Below are positions 11,239 to 22,172 of a stretch of DNA of 64,000 nucleotides, in pieces. The translations under genes were made by a program, and so were the position numbers. Each line of letters starts with the position of its first letter. Within the stretch, counting starts at the first letter, position 1. Location: the NCBI GenBank assembly GCA_021399435.1, contig JAJTUP010000040.1, forward strand, positions 372,001 through 436,000, given 5' to 3'. A model generated the notes under the pieces. It was not told where the DNA came from. It saw only the letters and a program-made list of their open reading frames with translations, and did no database searches. Origin of the DNA: Diaporthe sp. PMI_573 (Eukaryota; Ascomycota; Sordariomycetes; Diaporthales; Diaporthaceae).

Positions 11239-11850
11239 TAGAAGCGACATTGACTTGATTCCGCCAGATCGTCAGCTCGGAAGGCCCGCAATGGAGCTGC
11301 ATCCATTTGAAAATCGCTCTCGGCCCTAAGACCGCGGTCTCGTGCCCAAGGTGTATCGTTTCAAAGATGCATACAGCCAGCACGGGGGCAGTTGGACTCT
11401 GGCAGGACTCCAGCTTACGGGAGAAGAAAATCTGGAAAATGACACTCTACTTCGCGTTTAGACTGTGGCAATATGGTCGAATAGTAAGGTCTAACAAATG
11501 AGTGTAACTACCGCTTCCTAGTGACTCATCAGAGTACTGTGACAGAATGCATGCAGTGGGTTCCACTTTCTGCAGCCGAGCCATCCTCTTTCTCCTTTTC
11601 CTTCTTTCTCCAGGAAATACAACACACCCACACTTCGCACGCGTCCCATTTCCTCTGTGCACAAAATGTAATTCACAATATTACAAGTATTGATTTACTA
11701 CCGTAAACTGTCTGCTGAGGGGGATGATGCATCCCAACTTATATAGACAATGAGCGACTGACAATCGCGTAAATGGTGACGGCTTATCGAATTCTCGACA
11801 AGCTCGGGTATCCAAAGTCGGCTTAGCCATGTCAGAACCTGGCGACGGCG
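11239..11850. other. Intergenic, no gene seen
   Basis: Only short overlapping frames without recognisable similarity. Confidence 0.4.
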
Positions 11851-12270
11851 CTAGCGAATAACCAAGAACCCTTCCCTTAGACTGTCGCTCTGCATTAGCA
11901 GCGTCTCACCATGCATGAGATTGTGAATATATGCCTCCCCTATCAATCGATGCGACCCATCGGGATTGGGCCGGAAAATATAAGGAACCCTTGCCCCCTG
12001 CAAGATGCAAACTACATCCCCAGGCGCGGCGCCGCCGGGAACAAGACCCAGGCGGCCATCAATAGTAAAACAGAACCTCCGAAACTGCGACCACCGGATG
12101 ATGGCCGGTTCATGGTAGTCCCTTAGGCGCCGTTTCGCAGTGCGTGGCTCTCTGAACTCCAGGAAGCCGTCGAGCGGGAGTAGGCGGCGCCATTTGTAGT
12201 CGGAGACGGTAAACCCCAGATCGGCAGCCACCACCGTGAAGGCGTACCGCCACTTCAACGACAGAGCCAT
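11851..12270 (-). pseudogene. Carboxyl-terminal relic of a HET-domain protein
   Basis: A 139-codon frame with the typical tail of fungal heterokaryon-incompatibility (HET) proteins: RRFCFTIDGRLGLVPGGAAP, GDVVCILQGARVPYIFRP, then HRLIGEAYIHNLMHGE (compare G.VPFVLRP...Y.LVGE.YVHG.M.GE). The HET domain proper, normally several hundred residues upstream, is not found in 12271-12900, so only the last quarter of the gene survives. Full-length HET proteins trigger cell death on recognition of non-self hyphal fusion. Confidence 0.7.
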
Positions 12271-12907
12271 ACGGATGCGGACGGGAGCGACGGGAGCGAC
12301 GGGAGCTAGCCGTCGGCGGGTCGGGACGGACCGGCGCGCCCACTTGCTTTCAGGAGCCGGAGGTCATTAGAGGCTACTGTGTACGCGCTGTTAGCTAAAG
12401 CCGCTGGCCATAACTACGAGAAAGGCTCATTCCTTCTCCATACCGTACCTCCCTCCGTTTCGGCCTCTCCGTCGGTTGTCTTGACACGATTGGGAGCGTC
12501 TGGAGACACGGGTTCCTCGTCTGTAAACGCGACCCGGCGCGTTGGTCGTCTGCGATTGTCGGGTTCGTGAACGGCTGTCCGGTTGCGTCGCGTTTGCTTG
12601 CGCCAGGCAGCGTTGGCTGCGAGCGATGCTGCTGTCCGCCCCACGGACCAGGTGATTGGACGTGGGCGCTCCGTGGCACTTCGAGCTTGCTTCTCGATGC
12701 GGCTGAGCGAGAATCGCCAGCGCTACAGTTTCTCGCGCCAGCCATTTACCTACAAGGATTGTCTCGGGAAAAGGTAGGTGTCTCAGCAAAATGCCGGGTA
12801 TGGCACAGGAACCTAAACGAAAACTAAGGGCACGGGAAGCGACAAGCGCACCAGCCCTACTACGGACCTTACCATGGATTTACTATGTTCGTATCCTACA
12901 TCATTAG
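12271..12907. other. Intergenic next to the Mutator-like element
   Basis: GC-rich, with short frames on both strands and no recognisable protein. A direct GACGGGAGC(GAC)GGGAGC duplication sits near 12280-12305. Confidence 0.4.
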
Positions 12908-13046
12908 CAGCCAAAGTCCTTTTTACGTCGGCCCACCTCCCTGTTTCTGTCCGCCCACCGCTGTACTTAGCAATGGCTGCACTCACCATATAAAAATATG
13001 TAGATCCCGGATTCTGACAAAGCAAAGCTGCAGCTACCCCAAATTC
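12908..13046 (-). repeat. Left inverted repeat of the MULE
   Basis: The reverse complement matches 18549-18698 almost base for base. The only large difference is an 11-bp insertion in the right copy. The high identity suggests fairly recent activity. Confidence 0.85.
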
Positions 13047-13287
13047 TCCGCAATCTCAGCGCGTTAAGTGATAATTATAAATCTACGCCTACCGTATTCC
13101 TACTTCTACATTCTCAAACAGATCTTTTACACCTATTAGTGCCATCTGGACACACGCAATTAGTGCTGCTTAGGTAGGTAGTGTAATAAACCAGCCGCCA
13201 GTACTAACTGTGCTAAGAGACTAAAAGATCTAACAGTACTCAGCTCATTGGGCACCCTGGCGGGCCACTTAAGCAGGTTATAATGGA

Positions 13288-13363
13288 CGGAAAGCTCAAG
13301 ATTAGCGTCGCTGGGGTGGGCGGAAAGCTCATAATTAGCGTCGCTGGGGTGGGCGGAAAGCTC
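13288..13363 (+). repeat. 33-bp tandem repeat, 2.3 copies
   Basis: Unit 1 is 13288-13320, unit 2 is 13321-13353, and a partial unit is 13354-13363. Units differ at two or three positions (AAGATT versus ATAATT). The array lies between the left inverted repeat and the passenger gene and may be a subterminal transposase-binding array. Confidence 0.85.
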
Positions 13364-13623
13364 ACAGACTAGTGGCCGCGCTAGCCTGGAGCGCCACGGA
13401 CCTAGAAGGCGGTGAAAAACCGGAAAAACCGGCTGCCCGGCGGCAGAATTTCTTCTCCCCTGAGTATTTAAATCTCACCCTGCCTCGAATTCTTTTCCCA
13501 CTTCCCTTCTTCCACTTTCTCGCTCTCGCTGCCCGTCGCCAACGTCCTGCAAGCGCAGGAACCGATATTTTCACACCAATTGGTGCCAACTACGCGAAAA
13601 CCGAAAGAACGCAAGTGGACAAG

Positions 13624-14448
13624 ATGGCCCCGAAGAAGGCGAGAAAGAAGAAAACTTCTACGGAGACACCCAGCGAGGCACCAGTCACGCCGGTGCGCAA
13701 AAGCTCGCGAAAGGTCTCCGGTCAGAGCTCTAATGACGTCTCCCCGCCAGACCCTCCTTCGGGTGCTAAGCCTAGAAAGAAGGCAACCGCCAAGGCAGCC
13801 CCCGCCTTTCAGGATTCGCCGGAGAACAGCCAGCCAGGCTCAGCCGACGTTGCTATCTTTAGTAAACCTGCTGACGAGTCGTATGCCCCGGTGCCCGACT
13901 CGAAGTGCCCGCTGACGTTTGGGCCTTACTTTGCTCCTGGCAAAGACCCTATGATTATTGCAATATGCCCAAGCCTCAAGAAGTTCCCGGAGGTCCTCAC
14001 CATGGCTGCGAAAACCGAGCTTGCAAAGCAAAACGTCAAGTCGGTTAACCTTGACTTGCCCCTCAACTATGGCTTTTTCCCACTGCATGAGATCCAGGAT
14101 GCAGGGAAGCCCATACGCCTGAAATGGTGGAATTGTGAGCCCGGTGCCCTTGGCTTCAAGGACCTCGAACCCCGCGAGCCCACCAGTAAGGAGGTCGCCA
14201 AGCTTCAGGCGACATGGTTAGGCAAGGAATTCCCTAGCCTGACGCTCTACTACCCGCTCTCGGCAACCGCACCACGCCTGGATGATCTTGCCCAAATATT
14301 GGGTTTCGGGCATGTCAAGGACGTTCTCCAGCACCAGACAACTCTGGGTAAGTTATTTGGGAGGTTTCAAGGAGTTGGCACCAATGGGTGCCAGCGTTGT
14401 ATATCACACCCCTATTCGCACTAATTAGTGCCAACCGAGATTCCATGA
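13624..14448 (+). CDS. Unknown basic-tailed passenger protein inside the MULE
   Basis: The frame is open from 13372, but the likely start is the ATG at 13624, preceded by a CT-rich leader and a TATTTAAA sequence at 13463. Residues 1-75 are Lys/Pro/Ser-rich (MAPKKARKKK, KPRKKATAKA) and look like a nuclear or DNA-binding tail. Residues 90-240 appear folded, with SKCPLTFGPYFAPGKDPMII, then NYGFFPLHEIQ, then WWNCEPGALGF. A GTAAGT donor at 14348 and a TAATTAG acceptor at 14428 (81-bp intron) would give a short last exon ending VPTEIP at 14448, about 247 residues in all. No family recognised. It converges on the transposase gene, so it may be captured host sequence or an accessory transposition protein. 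Confidence 0.5.
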
Positions 14449-14625
14449 GCATCCATAATGAGCGTTGGAATAATAGGGTCACATAGCCACAGCGGTAGGA
14501 CAGGCTTGGAGAGCATAGGGAATGGCATACCTAGATACCTAATACAGCGCCAACAGTCCACCGTCATTAAATACCCATGATATGTATTGTAAGAAACGTA
14601 CCAGCCTATAGTAGGCCCATAAAAC

Positions 14626-17600
14626 TCATCCACCAACGACGGTATCAACAGCAACAATGCAGTCATGTGCTGAGCTATCTGCATCGTCTGCCTGTATGTG
14701 TGCCTCTGGAAATACACCCTCCCTTACATAATGCCTCCACCGGCCTAGGTCGAAATGCAGGGTCTCGTGGAACAACCGCACCCCCTCTATGCCAAGTTCT
14801 GTCGATATCATATCGGGACCCAAGTCATCAAAGTCCGTGATGAATACTGTATGCTCGTAAGCCTTCCGTGCCGCGAGTGCGCGATATAGCATGACCCCGT
14901 CCATAACATCCTTCCCCCATTTGACCTTCTGAGCTCGGGTCCTATCCGATACCCTTACAAACCCAAACTGGTCTAGCCCGTTCATGAACCTGTCCTCGTT
15001 AGCCTCGTTGCACGATGTGCGATCCAGCCATATGCGCTTCTCCCTTGGAGTCCAGTTGACCGGCCCAGGGTGGATAATCTCCCCCGTATTAGGATCCCTC
15101 CGTCGTGTCGGGAGCTGCTCGAGTCTTTTATAGTCTGCCAGGTGCATCCACCGCCGGGACAGTGACCAGTTGTGGAGGCCCCGCCTCTTCCTATACACTG
15201 CCTCGCTATGTGGACGACGTATCCCCTGCTCAGCATACCACTGCTCCTGGTCCCGCTCATACTCGGATATGGCCACTTCGATGCGATCCCTGTGCATCTC
15301 CCGGCCTGGAAAGGCTTGGGCTAGACTATCTCTGAGAGATGTGAGGTCTACGGGCGGGGTCCGGGCTCGAGGGGTGTCGAATCGGATGATTGGGACTGGA
15401 GGACGCTCAGGACTGTTGATAGCTGACATAACGCGTAGTGGAGTCATGGATCGTGGCGAAGGGGTTGCATACAAGGACGACCTGGTCAAGCGGTGGGGGG
15501 ATATACATCCCGGCAGCCCCTCTGGTACATCCTGCAAGCCATGTGGAGCTCTATCCACTGGGTCTGGCTCTACCCCGGCCTGGACAGGGTCTTCGGGCGC
15601 TGGAGTATGGCTTCCTAGATCAGGCGTGGGCTCTAACGACACAGGGTGTTCCTCGGTCGGCGACGGCGTGCCTGGACACATAGGGTGTGCGCGGGTGTGC
15701 CCAGGCTGGCGACATCGACCACATTTCCTCGTTGAGGCAGCTTTCCTTTTCTTTGCAGCCTCATTCCGACTCAGTATCCGTCCGGTCGATGCGGAGGGCG
15801 CGTCTGATCCGTGGGCGTGGTGGTTTGCCTTGGCCCTCTTTGAACCTTTCCTGTTCTGCGGGAGCCTTCTCTTCCTAGGCGACAGGAAGGTCCCCGTCGT
15901 ATTGGGCGCCTCCCTGTCTACCTCTAAGCCTGGGTAGACAGCCTGTTCCTGGGCATGCTGGGCAGTATTAGGCCTAGCTTGATATGACACAACGTCAGGG
16001 GTATATGCTTCGGTCGTGAGGCTTAGCTGTGGGACAAGTGGTAGTATGCAAGGTTCGCTCCCAAGGGCAATATCACCAGTAGGGAGATGGTCCAGGACTC
16101 CCATATCTCGCAAGGGGTCATCTGACGAGGGGGCTGCGAAGTGTAATTCGCGTGTAGGCTGGAGCTCAGGGCTGGTACCCTCATCGACTGGTGATGTGAT
16201 ACTGTCGGCCAGTGGAGGAAGCGCCCTGGGACACAACGGTGGCTCGTCAAAGCAACGCCACGGATGATAAGTAGCTGACGCGAGCTGTTGTGTAGCATGG
16301 TCTGACCAGTACCAAAATGGGTGAAAATCAGTAGGTAGGAATGCCCCCTCTCCCTCCAATATAGCATGTGCTTCATGGGCACATGGACATCCCATAGTGC
16401 GCCGGAACGATCCAGTACAGGGTAAATCAATACGACCCTGACTCTTGGCCGTATTATAGTTCCTCGTAACAAGTTCAAATGCCGACCAACATACGATAGA
16501 TGATAAGCTGGAGAGGGACACAAGGAGGCGGAGGGGGGTCCTTGCTGTCGACTTGGCCTCCTTGGCTAATATGTCCTCAAACCTGCGGAAAGAGGCTACC
16601 ATAAGGCGGATGAAGGCGTTCACTATGGTCGCGTATGTGCGCTTCCAGCGACCAAGCCACGTCTTTAGGTAGCGGTGGAGACTCTCTGCCGCAGATGTAC
16701 ACAGGATGTCGAAGTGTGTTGCGTATGGGAAATATGCCCGACAGACACTTTGGCGGCGCTGACCAAGCCATGTTGTCTTGATGTAGTTGATGGCCTCAGC
16801 CCCTCCTGCAACTTTAGCCCACTTCCGCTGGAATAGTGTCCAAAGTCGCTCCATGCCGTAGATCTCAGTGGCATCAATAATGCCTAGAAAGTCATGCTTA
16901 AGCTCCTGGAACATAGTGTCGTCCGGGATGCAATTAGCAGCATGGACATGGCATTCAAATGCTTCAAGAAGATGCCACCGGCATATAATGATCTGTGCGT
17001 CCGGGTATACTGCGCGAATAGCATTGCTTTCTGCCGCCTCAGCATCCACCATCCAGAGATTACTCTTGACACCACGGTTCTTTAGGTTCTGGAGGACCCA
17101 GGTGAAGTCCTCTGTCGTTTGCCCGTTGACGAGAGCTAGTGAGTGGGTATAGGGATGTCGCTCTGGTGTCATCCCCACTATGTGGACGAGTGGTAGTCCG
17201 TAACGATTAGTACCAAATGTAGCATCCATGATGAGGAATGGTGGGTTGTCTGGGTTCCGGAAGTGTACAGCCTTTGCTGGGGAGAACATAATGTGCTTGA
17301 TTCGATGCTCGTTGTCGACAGATAGGTTGACTGGACAGCCATTTTGTACTAGGCTGTCGATAAGACGCTTGATTGGTGGGCGGCCTTTTAAGTCACGGGT
17401 GGTGAGAAGCTTCCGACGATTGTCAATATCTTCAGCAGTTATCCATGGCTGTGGGATTGTCCGAAGTGAGTTGATAATGGTTGAGCTTGATTGGAACTGC
17501 CGAATCTGGGTGTCACACTGTTCCTGGTGGTGTAGCAGGAGGGCTGTTCTAGTATAAGGGTGTTCCCCAGGAGTTTTAAAGGGTGGGTGATTGTGGGGTT

Positions 17601-18296
17601 CGGGAGTACTAATGACTCGGAATAAACCTATAAGCAGTAAATATATAAACATATTAGATATAGGTCTCTGATATACTTACCTGGCGTTTCTTTGTCCTCT
17701 ATCATTTTAAACTTAAAGGGGCAGTTGGTTTTGCGTGATACTGCTAGCCTTTTGGGCTTCCTATCCCCAGCCTCAGCTGCTGCCTTAAGCCGCTGCTCAT
17801 GGTCCTTAAAAACCTCATGCTCGGTCTTCTCTGCACGACCTGGCCGGTATTTCGCTTTGCCGGACAGCGAGCATTCTACATCAATCCGACATTGAATTTG
17901 CCTTTGTCGGGTTCGTGCAATAGATACTGCATATCCACGAGGCCCTGTCCAGATGTTGAGTTCGTTCCGGAGGTGTGGATCATAGTCTGTTCCACGGGTG
18001 CTAATGTAAGGACCATGATTACTGAATAGTTTCCCGATCGGTGGTGGGTTAAGTTGCTCTAATTCTGGTGCAAGTCGGTAGGCCATGTCTGGCAGTAATT
18101 GACGAGATGGATCGCCTTCGAGTATATCGATCAGATGGTGTAGACGTTGTAGCAGCTCTGTTCGACCTCGGCTGTTTGTCTCAATAGTCCATGATTGGGT
18201 TGGATTATTAGTAGGGAGGATAGTATTAGGAGGTAAGGGCGGCTGTGTAAAGGATCGGCTTCTTGCATTAAGGAGGCTACTTGAAATAGCTGCCAT
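14626..18296 (-). CDS. MULE transposase with FAR1-like DNA-binding domain
   Basis: Two exons (18296-17681, 17627-14626) across a 53-bp intron give 1,205 residues. Residues 100-205 resemble a FAR1/WRKY-GCM1-type DNA-binding region, ending CPFKFKM. The MULE transposase core follows: the first acidic residue in LIMDATFGTNRYGLPL, the second in WMVDAEAAESNAI, and the CRWHLLEAF signature, then a helical region. Around residue 640 there is a zinc-knuckle-like CGRCRQPGHTRAHPMC. A long Pro/Ser-rich linker and a ~200-residue globular carboxyl region (WTPREKRIWLDRTSCNEANE) follow, which I do not recognise. The frame is uninterrupted, so the enzyme may be functional. Confidence 0.85.
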
Positions 18297-18548
18297 TTTG
18301 TGAGCAAGTCTGCTTAGTAACTAGGTGGGGTAGATGGGTGGGCGAAAAGTGAGGTTATTGTGTTGGTATAATGTATGCTAGGTATTTAGCATAGAATGAG
18401 TTAAGAAGAAGGGTGGGCGGATTGGAAGTGAGGGGAGTTTCAAGTTTTAGAGAATGAATTGATTTTTTTCTCTAAAACATACCCCTCTGTTAGTGTAGTA
18501 AACGCGAAATTGACACGTCGCGTAACTGGGAGCAGGTATGCGGGGGTG

Positions 18549-18698
18549 GAATTTGGGGTAGCTGCAGCTTTGCTTTGTCAGAATCCGGGATCTACATATT
18601 TTTATATGGTGAGTGCAGCCATTGCTAAGTACAGCGGTGGGCGGACAGAAACAGGGAGGTGGGCCGACGTAAAAAGGGGGGTGGGCCGACTTTGGCTG
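18549..18698 (+). repeat. Right inverted repeat of the MULE
   Basis: Inverted partner of 12908-13046, with an extra 11 bp (GGGGTGGGCCG-like) that duplicates a neighbouring word. The sequence just outside (18694-18719, GGCTGGGTGGTAAACCACGT) resembles 22680-22700. Confidence 0.85.
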
Positions 18699-18719
18699 GC
18701 TGGGTGGTAAACCACGTTA

Positions 18720-19561
18720 GACAAGAAACTATTTGAAAAGATAAAAGAAAGGAAATTAACAGGATCAGCTCTCTCTACCACCTCTGGACCTACCGCGAGA
18801 AGATTGTCCTTGTATCCTGGACATATTTCGGGCTTGGGTGCCTTTGTTAAGAAAGATAATATTTTCCCCTAATACCACCTCCTCGGACCAACATGTTATT
18901 GATGCTTTCAGGGCAATAAATAGTATCTTTGAAACAAGTAATATACTACATCTATGGCTACGGCTTGCGTGTGTTTGACTCCACAATACTTCGGCCACGC
19001 TCCCCGCGTCTTACCCAGTCGCGACATTGCTGCTATGATATTTGCCGTATTGTTCATGCTTTGAACAAGCTTAGCAGTCAGGTACGGTATCAATATGTCG
19101 TAATCCGTAAACGATAATTTATCGGATACGTGGACTTGCAGTACAGCAAGGCGGAAGTGGCCACAACATGAAGTTTGCAGCATGTACAGTATTTAAGAAA
19201 GTGACTACTTAACAAGGTTTAAGAAATTTATTGCAAAAGACGAAGCCAGCAGTGATGTATTTTTGCTAAATGCCCGCCCTGTTTAAGTAGTGGATTACTG
19301 TACAGTATACGTATACAGTTATACGTAAAATTTCTCATCATGAACCGCGACTAGTCTCGTTATTGCCCAACCGTCCCAACGGACCTTATCCTAGTCTTAA
19401 GTTCTGTCCTGTACGCAAGCTGCATATCGTACATTATTGTACAGTACTCTTCAACTCTTTATCACCGAATTCAATATGCATAGTACTTGTGATGCGTACT
19501 ATTTCACATCAAGTCATTATCCTGCCAGACTCTTTGCGCAGTAATACAGTAGGGCCTCTAC
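18720..19561. other. Intergenic, no gene seen
   Basis: AT-rich. Holds the TACTGTACAGTA palindrome (19296-19307) and several GTACAGTA variants, but no coding frame. Confidence 0.4.
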
Positions 19562-19570
19562 TTTATAAAA
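19562..19570 (+). promoter_or_regulatory. TATA-like box before the P450-like ORF
   Basis: TTTATAAAA lies 72 bp upstream of the ATG at 19642, a usual spacing for a fungal core promoter. Confidence 0.5.
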
Positions 19571-19641
19571 ACCCCTAAAGCCGTCGCAAAATCTAGTCCT
19601 TCGGAGCCTGCACCAACCTACTCTATCATTCAATTTCCATA

Positions 19642-20388
19642 ATGGCATTCCTTAAATATGGCGTAGCAGATACCACACTCGCAGTCAATATATCGGCCAT
19701 TTCCCCTTGGGTGGCTCTTGTGATATCAAGTCTTGCTATGATAATTGTGATATATTACAACGTCAACCTAGCCCACCTGTCCCGCAAAATCTGGTCTCCC
19801 AACTTGTACCATTCAACCACGGGCCTCCTGAATGCATTGAGATTCTTGTCTGGGCGGGAGAGATTTCTATACAAGCTCCTGTAAATTGAAAGGCCCCTTT
19901 GTTAGCATCCATGTACTGATGTGCACAGGTCCCGATCACGCTCCGGTCCGGTTTTTATGGGCTTTTGTAACTATGGCATCTACCTGGCTGCGCCGGGGGA
20001 GCAGGTGCGCAGGCTACTGCGGAGCTCCCGCCATCTTGTCCCATGCCCTAGCCTCGAAGACGCTCTTACGGTCTTTTTCGGTCTGCCTGGGGTAGACTTG
20101 CGTATATTTGACCACCAGGTCATTACTCAATTTGAGGGTCTAACCCTGCTTAAAACAAATTTCTCTGATCCTTCCCGCCGTATTATGGCTCATCAACGGG
20201 CAGATTTTGCTCTCTACTTCCGTGGGAAAAACTTGTGTGAAAATCCGGGGCTGACGGGCGGAATTGCGCCCCTTTCAACCTTCGGGCGTCTTTGCGTCAT
20301 GTCCGTGCTCGAGGAAGCAGGTACGATCGAAGATGAAGGGCAGCTCAAGGTTCAAGAAACAGCAGAAGATAAATGCTCCGGACTGTGA
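19642..20388 (+). CDS. Cytochrome P450 amino-terminal fragment
   Basis: Two exons (19642-19880, 19929-20388) across a 48-bp intron (GTAAAT...ACTGAT...CACAG) give about 232 residues. Residues 20-42 form a membrane anchor (SPWVALVISSLAMIIVIYYN). Then come the P450 amino-terminal motifs: ALRFLSGRERFLYKLL, then a segment like the beta1 sheet/B helix (IYLAAPGEQVRRLLRSSRHL), then FFGLPGVDLRIFDH and HQRADFALYFRGKNLCENPG, which fits the B-C region of fungal P450s. The I-helix, ExxR and cysteine heme loop are absent before the stop and were not found downstream. Probably the truncated 5' part of a P450 gene that still has its promoter. Confidence 0.45.
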
Positions 20389-20486
20389 GTGCATAGAGGA
20401 TTTCGCATTTTTCCGCCGACAGTGAGCCGGCGCCATATCGGCGTTTGGCGCTATTTGGCAGGCACTAAGCTTTGCTACAGGACCTA

Positions 20487-21020
20487 ATGTGGCGGCGAGG
20501 GTGTTCGGTCGCCTGTCATGGGTTAATTGGTAGTGCCAAGATAGGCATGAAAATTGTCCCAGCCCCCGCCCCGATGTCTCTGAATACTATTAGTAATCTT
20601 GTCAGAGCCTTGTGGGGAGCTAGCTACCATACGACAGGCTCCGAGACTGTCCAATCCGCTAAGCTAGGAGTATCTGCCCAGCAGCCGGATACTGAGAAAC
20701 CTTCATGCTCTGCAGTTGATGATACTGACTTTGATCTCGATATCTTTTCGTTAATTGAAGAGGGTAGATGGATTTTTCAGGAAGGTAAGGACTTTTGGAA
20801 GCCCTGCGGGAATTCTATAGCCGACATGGGACAAACATGCGATCCTCACCGAAAGTATCGACGCACACAGGACACTCTCACCGCAGAAGCAGTCAAAGTT
20901 TACTTCCCAGATAGCTTTCCTGGGGATTATGAACCTCCAGCGCCACAGCCGACTTGTCATGTCGAGGAAGATAGCCCATGGTGGGTCAAGCCTTATCTGC
21001 AGAAAGCTCACACCTTCTAA
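20487..21020 (+). CDS. Unrecognised ORF
   Basis: A 178-codon frame from the ATG at 20487. An intron acceptor CTACAG at 20475-20480 suggests it could instead be an internal exon. The middle is acidic (DDTDFDLDIFSLIEEGRW) and the tail Pro-rich with SPWWVKPYLQKAHTF. No heme-binding motif, so it does not complete the upstream P450 fragment. Function unknown. Confidence 0.35.
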   Translation: MWRRGCSVACHGLIGSAKIGMKIVPAPAPMSLNTISNLVRALWGASYHTTGSETVQSAKLGVSAQQPDTEKPSCSAVDDTDFDLDIFSLIEEGRWIFQEGKDFWKPCGNSIADMGQTCDPHRKYRRTQDTLTAEAVKVYFPDSFPGDYEPPAPQPTCHVEEDSPWWVKPYLQKAHTF

Positions 21021-21509
21021 ACTGAGGTCACGCCGTCCCCAGGCCCAATTCCTACACAGACAAATGGTCAGATTCTAGCGCGCTCACGTATGTCTTCAAG
21101 CATCACATTCACACTTTCAGATCTAATGTAAACGATTGAATCGCAACATCACAAAGGACGCTACTCGCCGGACGCTGCAGCTTGGGGAGTCTGTTTCAAT
21201 TGCTGATATAAGATATCACCTTTGTTTCCGATACCATCAAGATGTGAGTGAGCTCGCCGGAATTGGGTTCCAAGGCAAAGACGTGTACGACGAAAGGGTG
21301 CGCAGAGCCCGGGCCATGGACGCTTCCCGCTTTGCCACTAACCTGTGCCCTTCATTTTGGCACCCACTAGTAGGTGAGTGGAAGCCGAAGCCCACGGGTA
21401 ATAAAAAGTAGGAAGGTGGGCTTTCCAAGACGCAACTTACTTACCTCTTTTTCTAGATACCCATCATTCGCGACTCGACACTTCTCAGTAAAGGTCAATC
21501 CTTTCTGCA

Positions 21510-22172
21510 ATGGACTTCAAGGAAGGTGGTCTCCATGGCGGCTTTATATTCTTCATGAATATGGTCGCCCTCTTCAGCTTAGCCAATTTCGGCTTCCAAA
21601 TTTACATTATCGTTGGGGCCTTCAAATGGCTCGAGGACTTCGTCTATCTCTCGGGACACCGCAGCACTAACTGGAACTGGACCGTGTACATCTTGGTTCG
21701 CGCCTTTATCGAAATCTTAGGCACTGGTACTGTGTTCATATACGTCTACAAAAGTCAAGGGCCTGAGGACCGCCGCAAAATTATGCTCAGCCTCTTCACC
21801 ATCTCACTCCTGCAACTCGGCATCACAGTGCCATCATGGTACGCTGTGCGCAATTGTCGCTGGGCCGAACTCCTGCGCAACATGGGACATAACGACCACA
21901 CTTACCATGCCGACGAGTTGAATAGCTTTGGAAAGGCCGCGATCATCTCCTGGTCTGTTATTAGCTTCATCTGTCTATTCGTGCTCATGTATGTTGTTGT
22001 GTTGGCACTCTTGCAAAGACGGAGTATAAGAAGCTTGTGGAAAGGGTATGACGAAACAAAGAGGCCCCCCGATCCATCTGCAAAAAAATCCAGACATGGA
22101 GAGGGGCGACAATCAAGAAAATCGACTCACGGCCACCAAACTCATCTTTCAGCACACACGCCACTAGCATAA
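21510..22172 (+). CDS. Four-helix integral membrane protein, unknown
   Basis: A 220-residue protein with four hydrophobic segments at about 11-38, 57-80, 91-112 and 143-168, then a charged His/Lys/Ser-rich cytoplasmic-type tail (KSRHGEGRQSRKSTHGHQTH). The pairing of long helices with short loops resembles small fungal multi-span proteins, but I recognise no family. A GTGAGT...TTTCTAG pair at 21373-21457 could be a 5' leader intron. The start ATG follows CTTTCTGCA, a reasonable fungal context. Uninterrupted frame. Confidence 0.6.
   Translation: MDFKEGGLHGGFIFFMNMVALFSLANFGFQIYIIVGAFKWLEDFVYLSGHRSTNWNWTVYILVRAFIEILGTGTVFIYVYKSQGPEDRRKIMLSLFTISLLQLGITVPSWYAVRNCRWAELLRNMGHNDHTYHADELNSFGKAAIISWSVISFICLFVLMYVVVLALLQRRSIRSLWKGYDETKRPPDPSAKKSRHGEGRQSRKSTHGHQTHLSAHTPLA

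Larger units (their letters stand above)
12908..18698. mobile_element. Mutator-like (MULE) transposon with passenger gene
   Basis: A 5.8-kb unit bounded by inverted repeats (12908-13046 and 18549-18698) enclosing a MULE transposase gene on the minus strand and a second, convergent gene on the plus strand. Inside the left repeat lies a 33-bp tandem array (13288-13363). Related GGGTGGGCGG words occur inside the right repeat near 18340 and 18410. No 9-bp target duplication is evident immediately outside the repeats, so the exact termini may lie slightly further out or the element may be old. The transposase frame is uninterrupted, so autonomy is possible. Confidence 0.75.

Noticed and set aside
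12395..12789. Overlapping 76-120 codon minus-strand frames
   Set aside because: All are Arg/Ser/Pro-rich, overlap in different frames in GC-rich DNA, and show no domain or splice logic.
20400..21020. Continuation of the P450 gene
   Set aside because: Tried the GTGAGT donor at 20384 and GTACGA at 20321 with the acceptor at 20480. Both run into stops, and no ExxR or cysteine heme motif is present.
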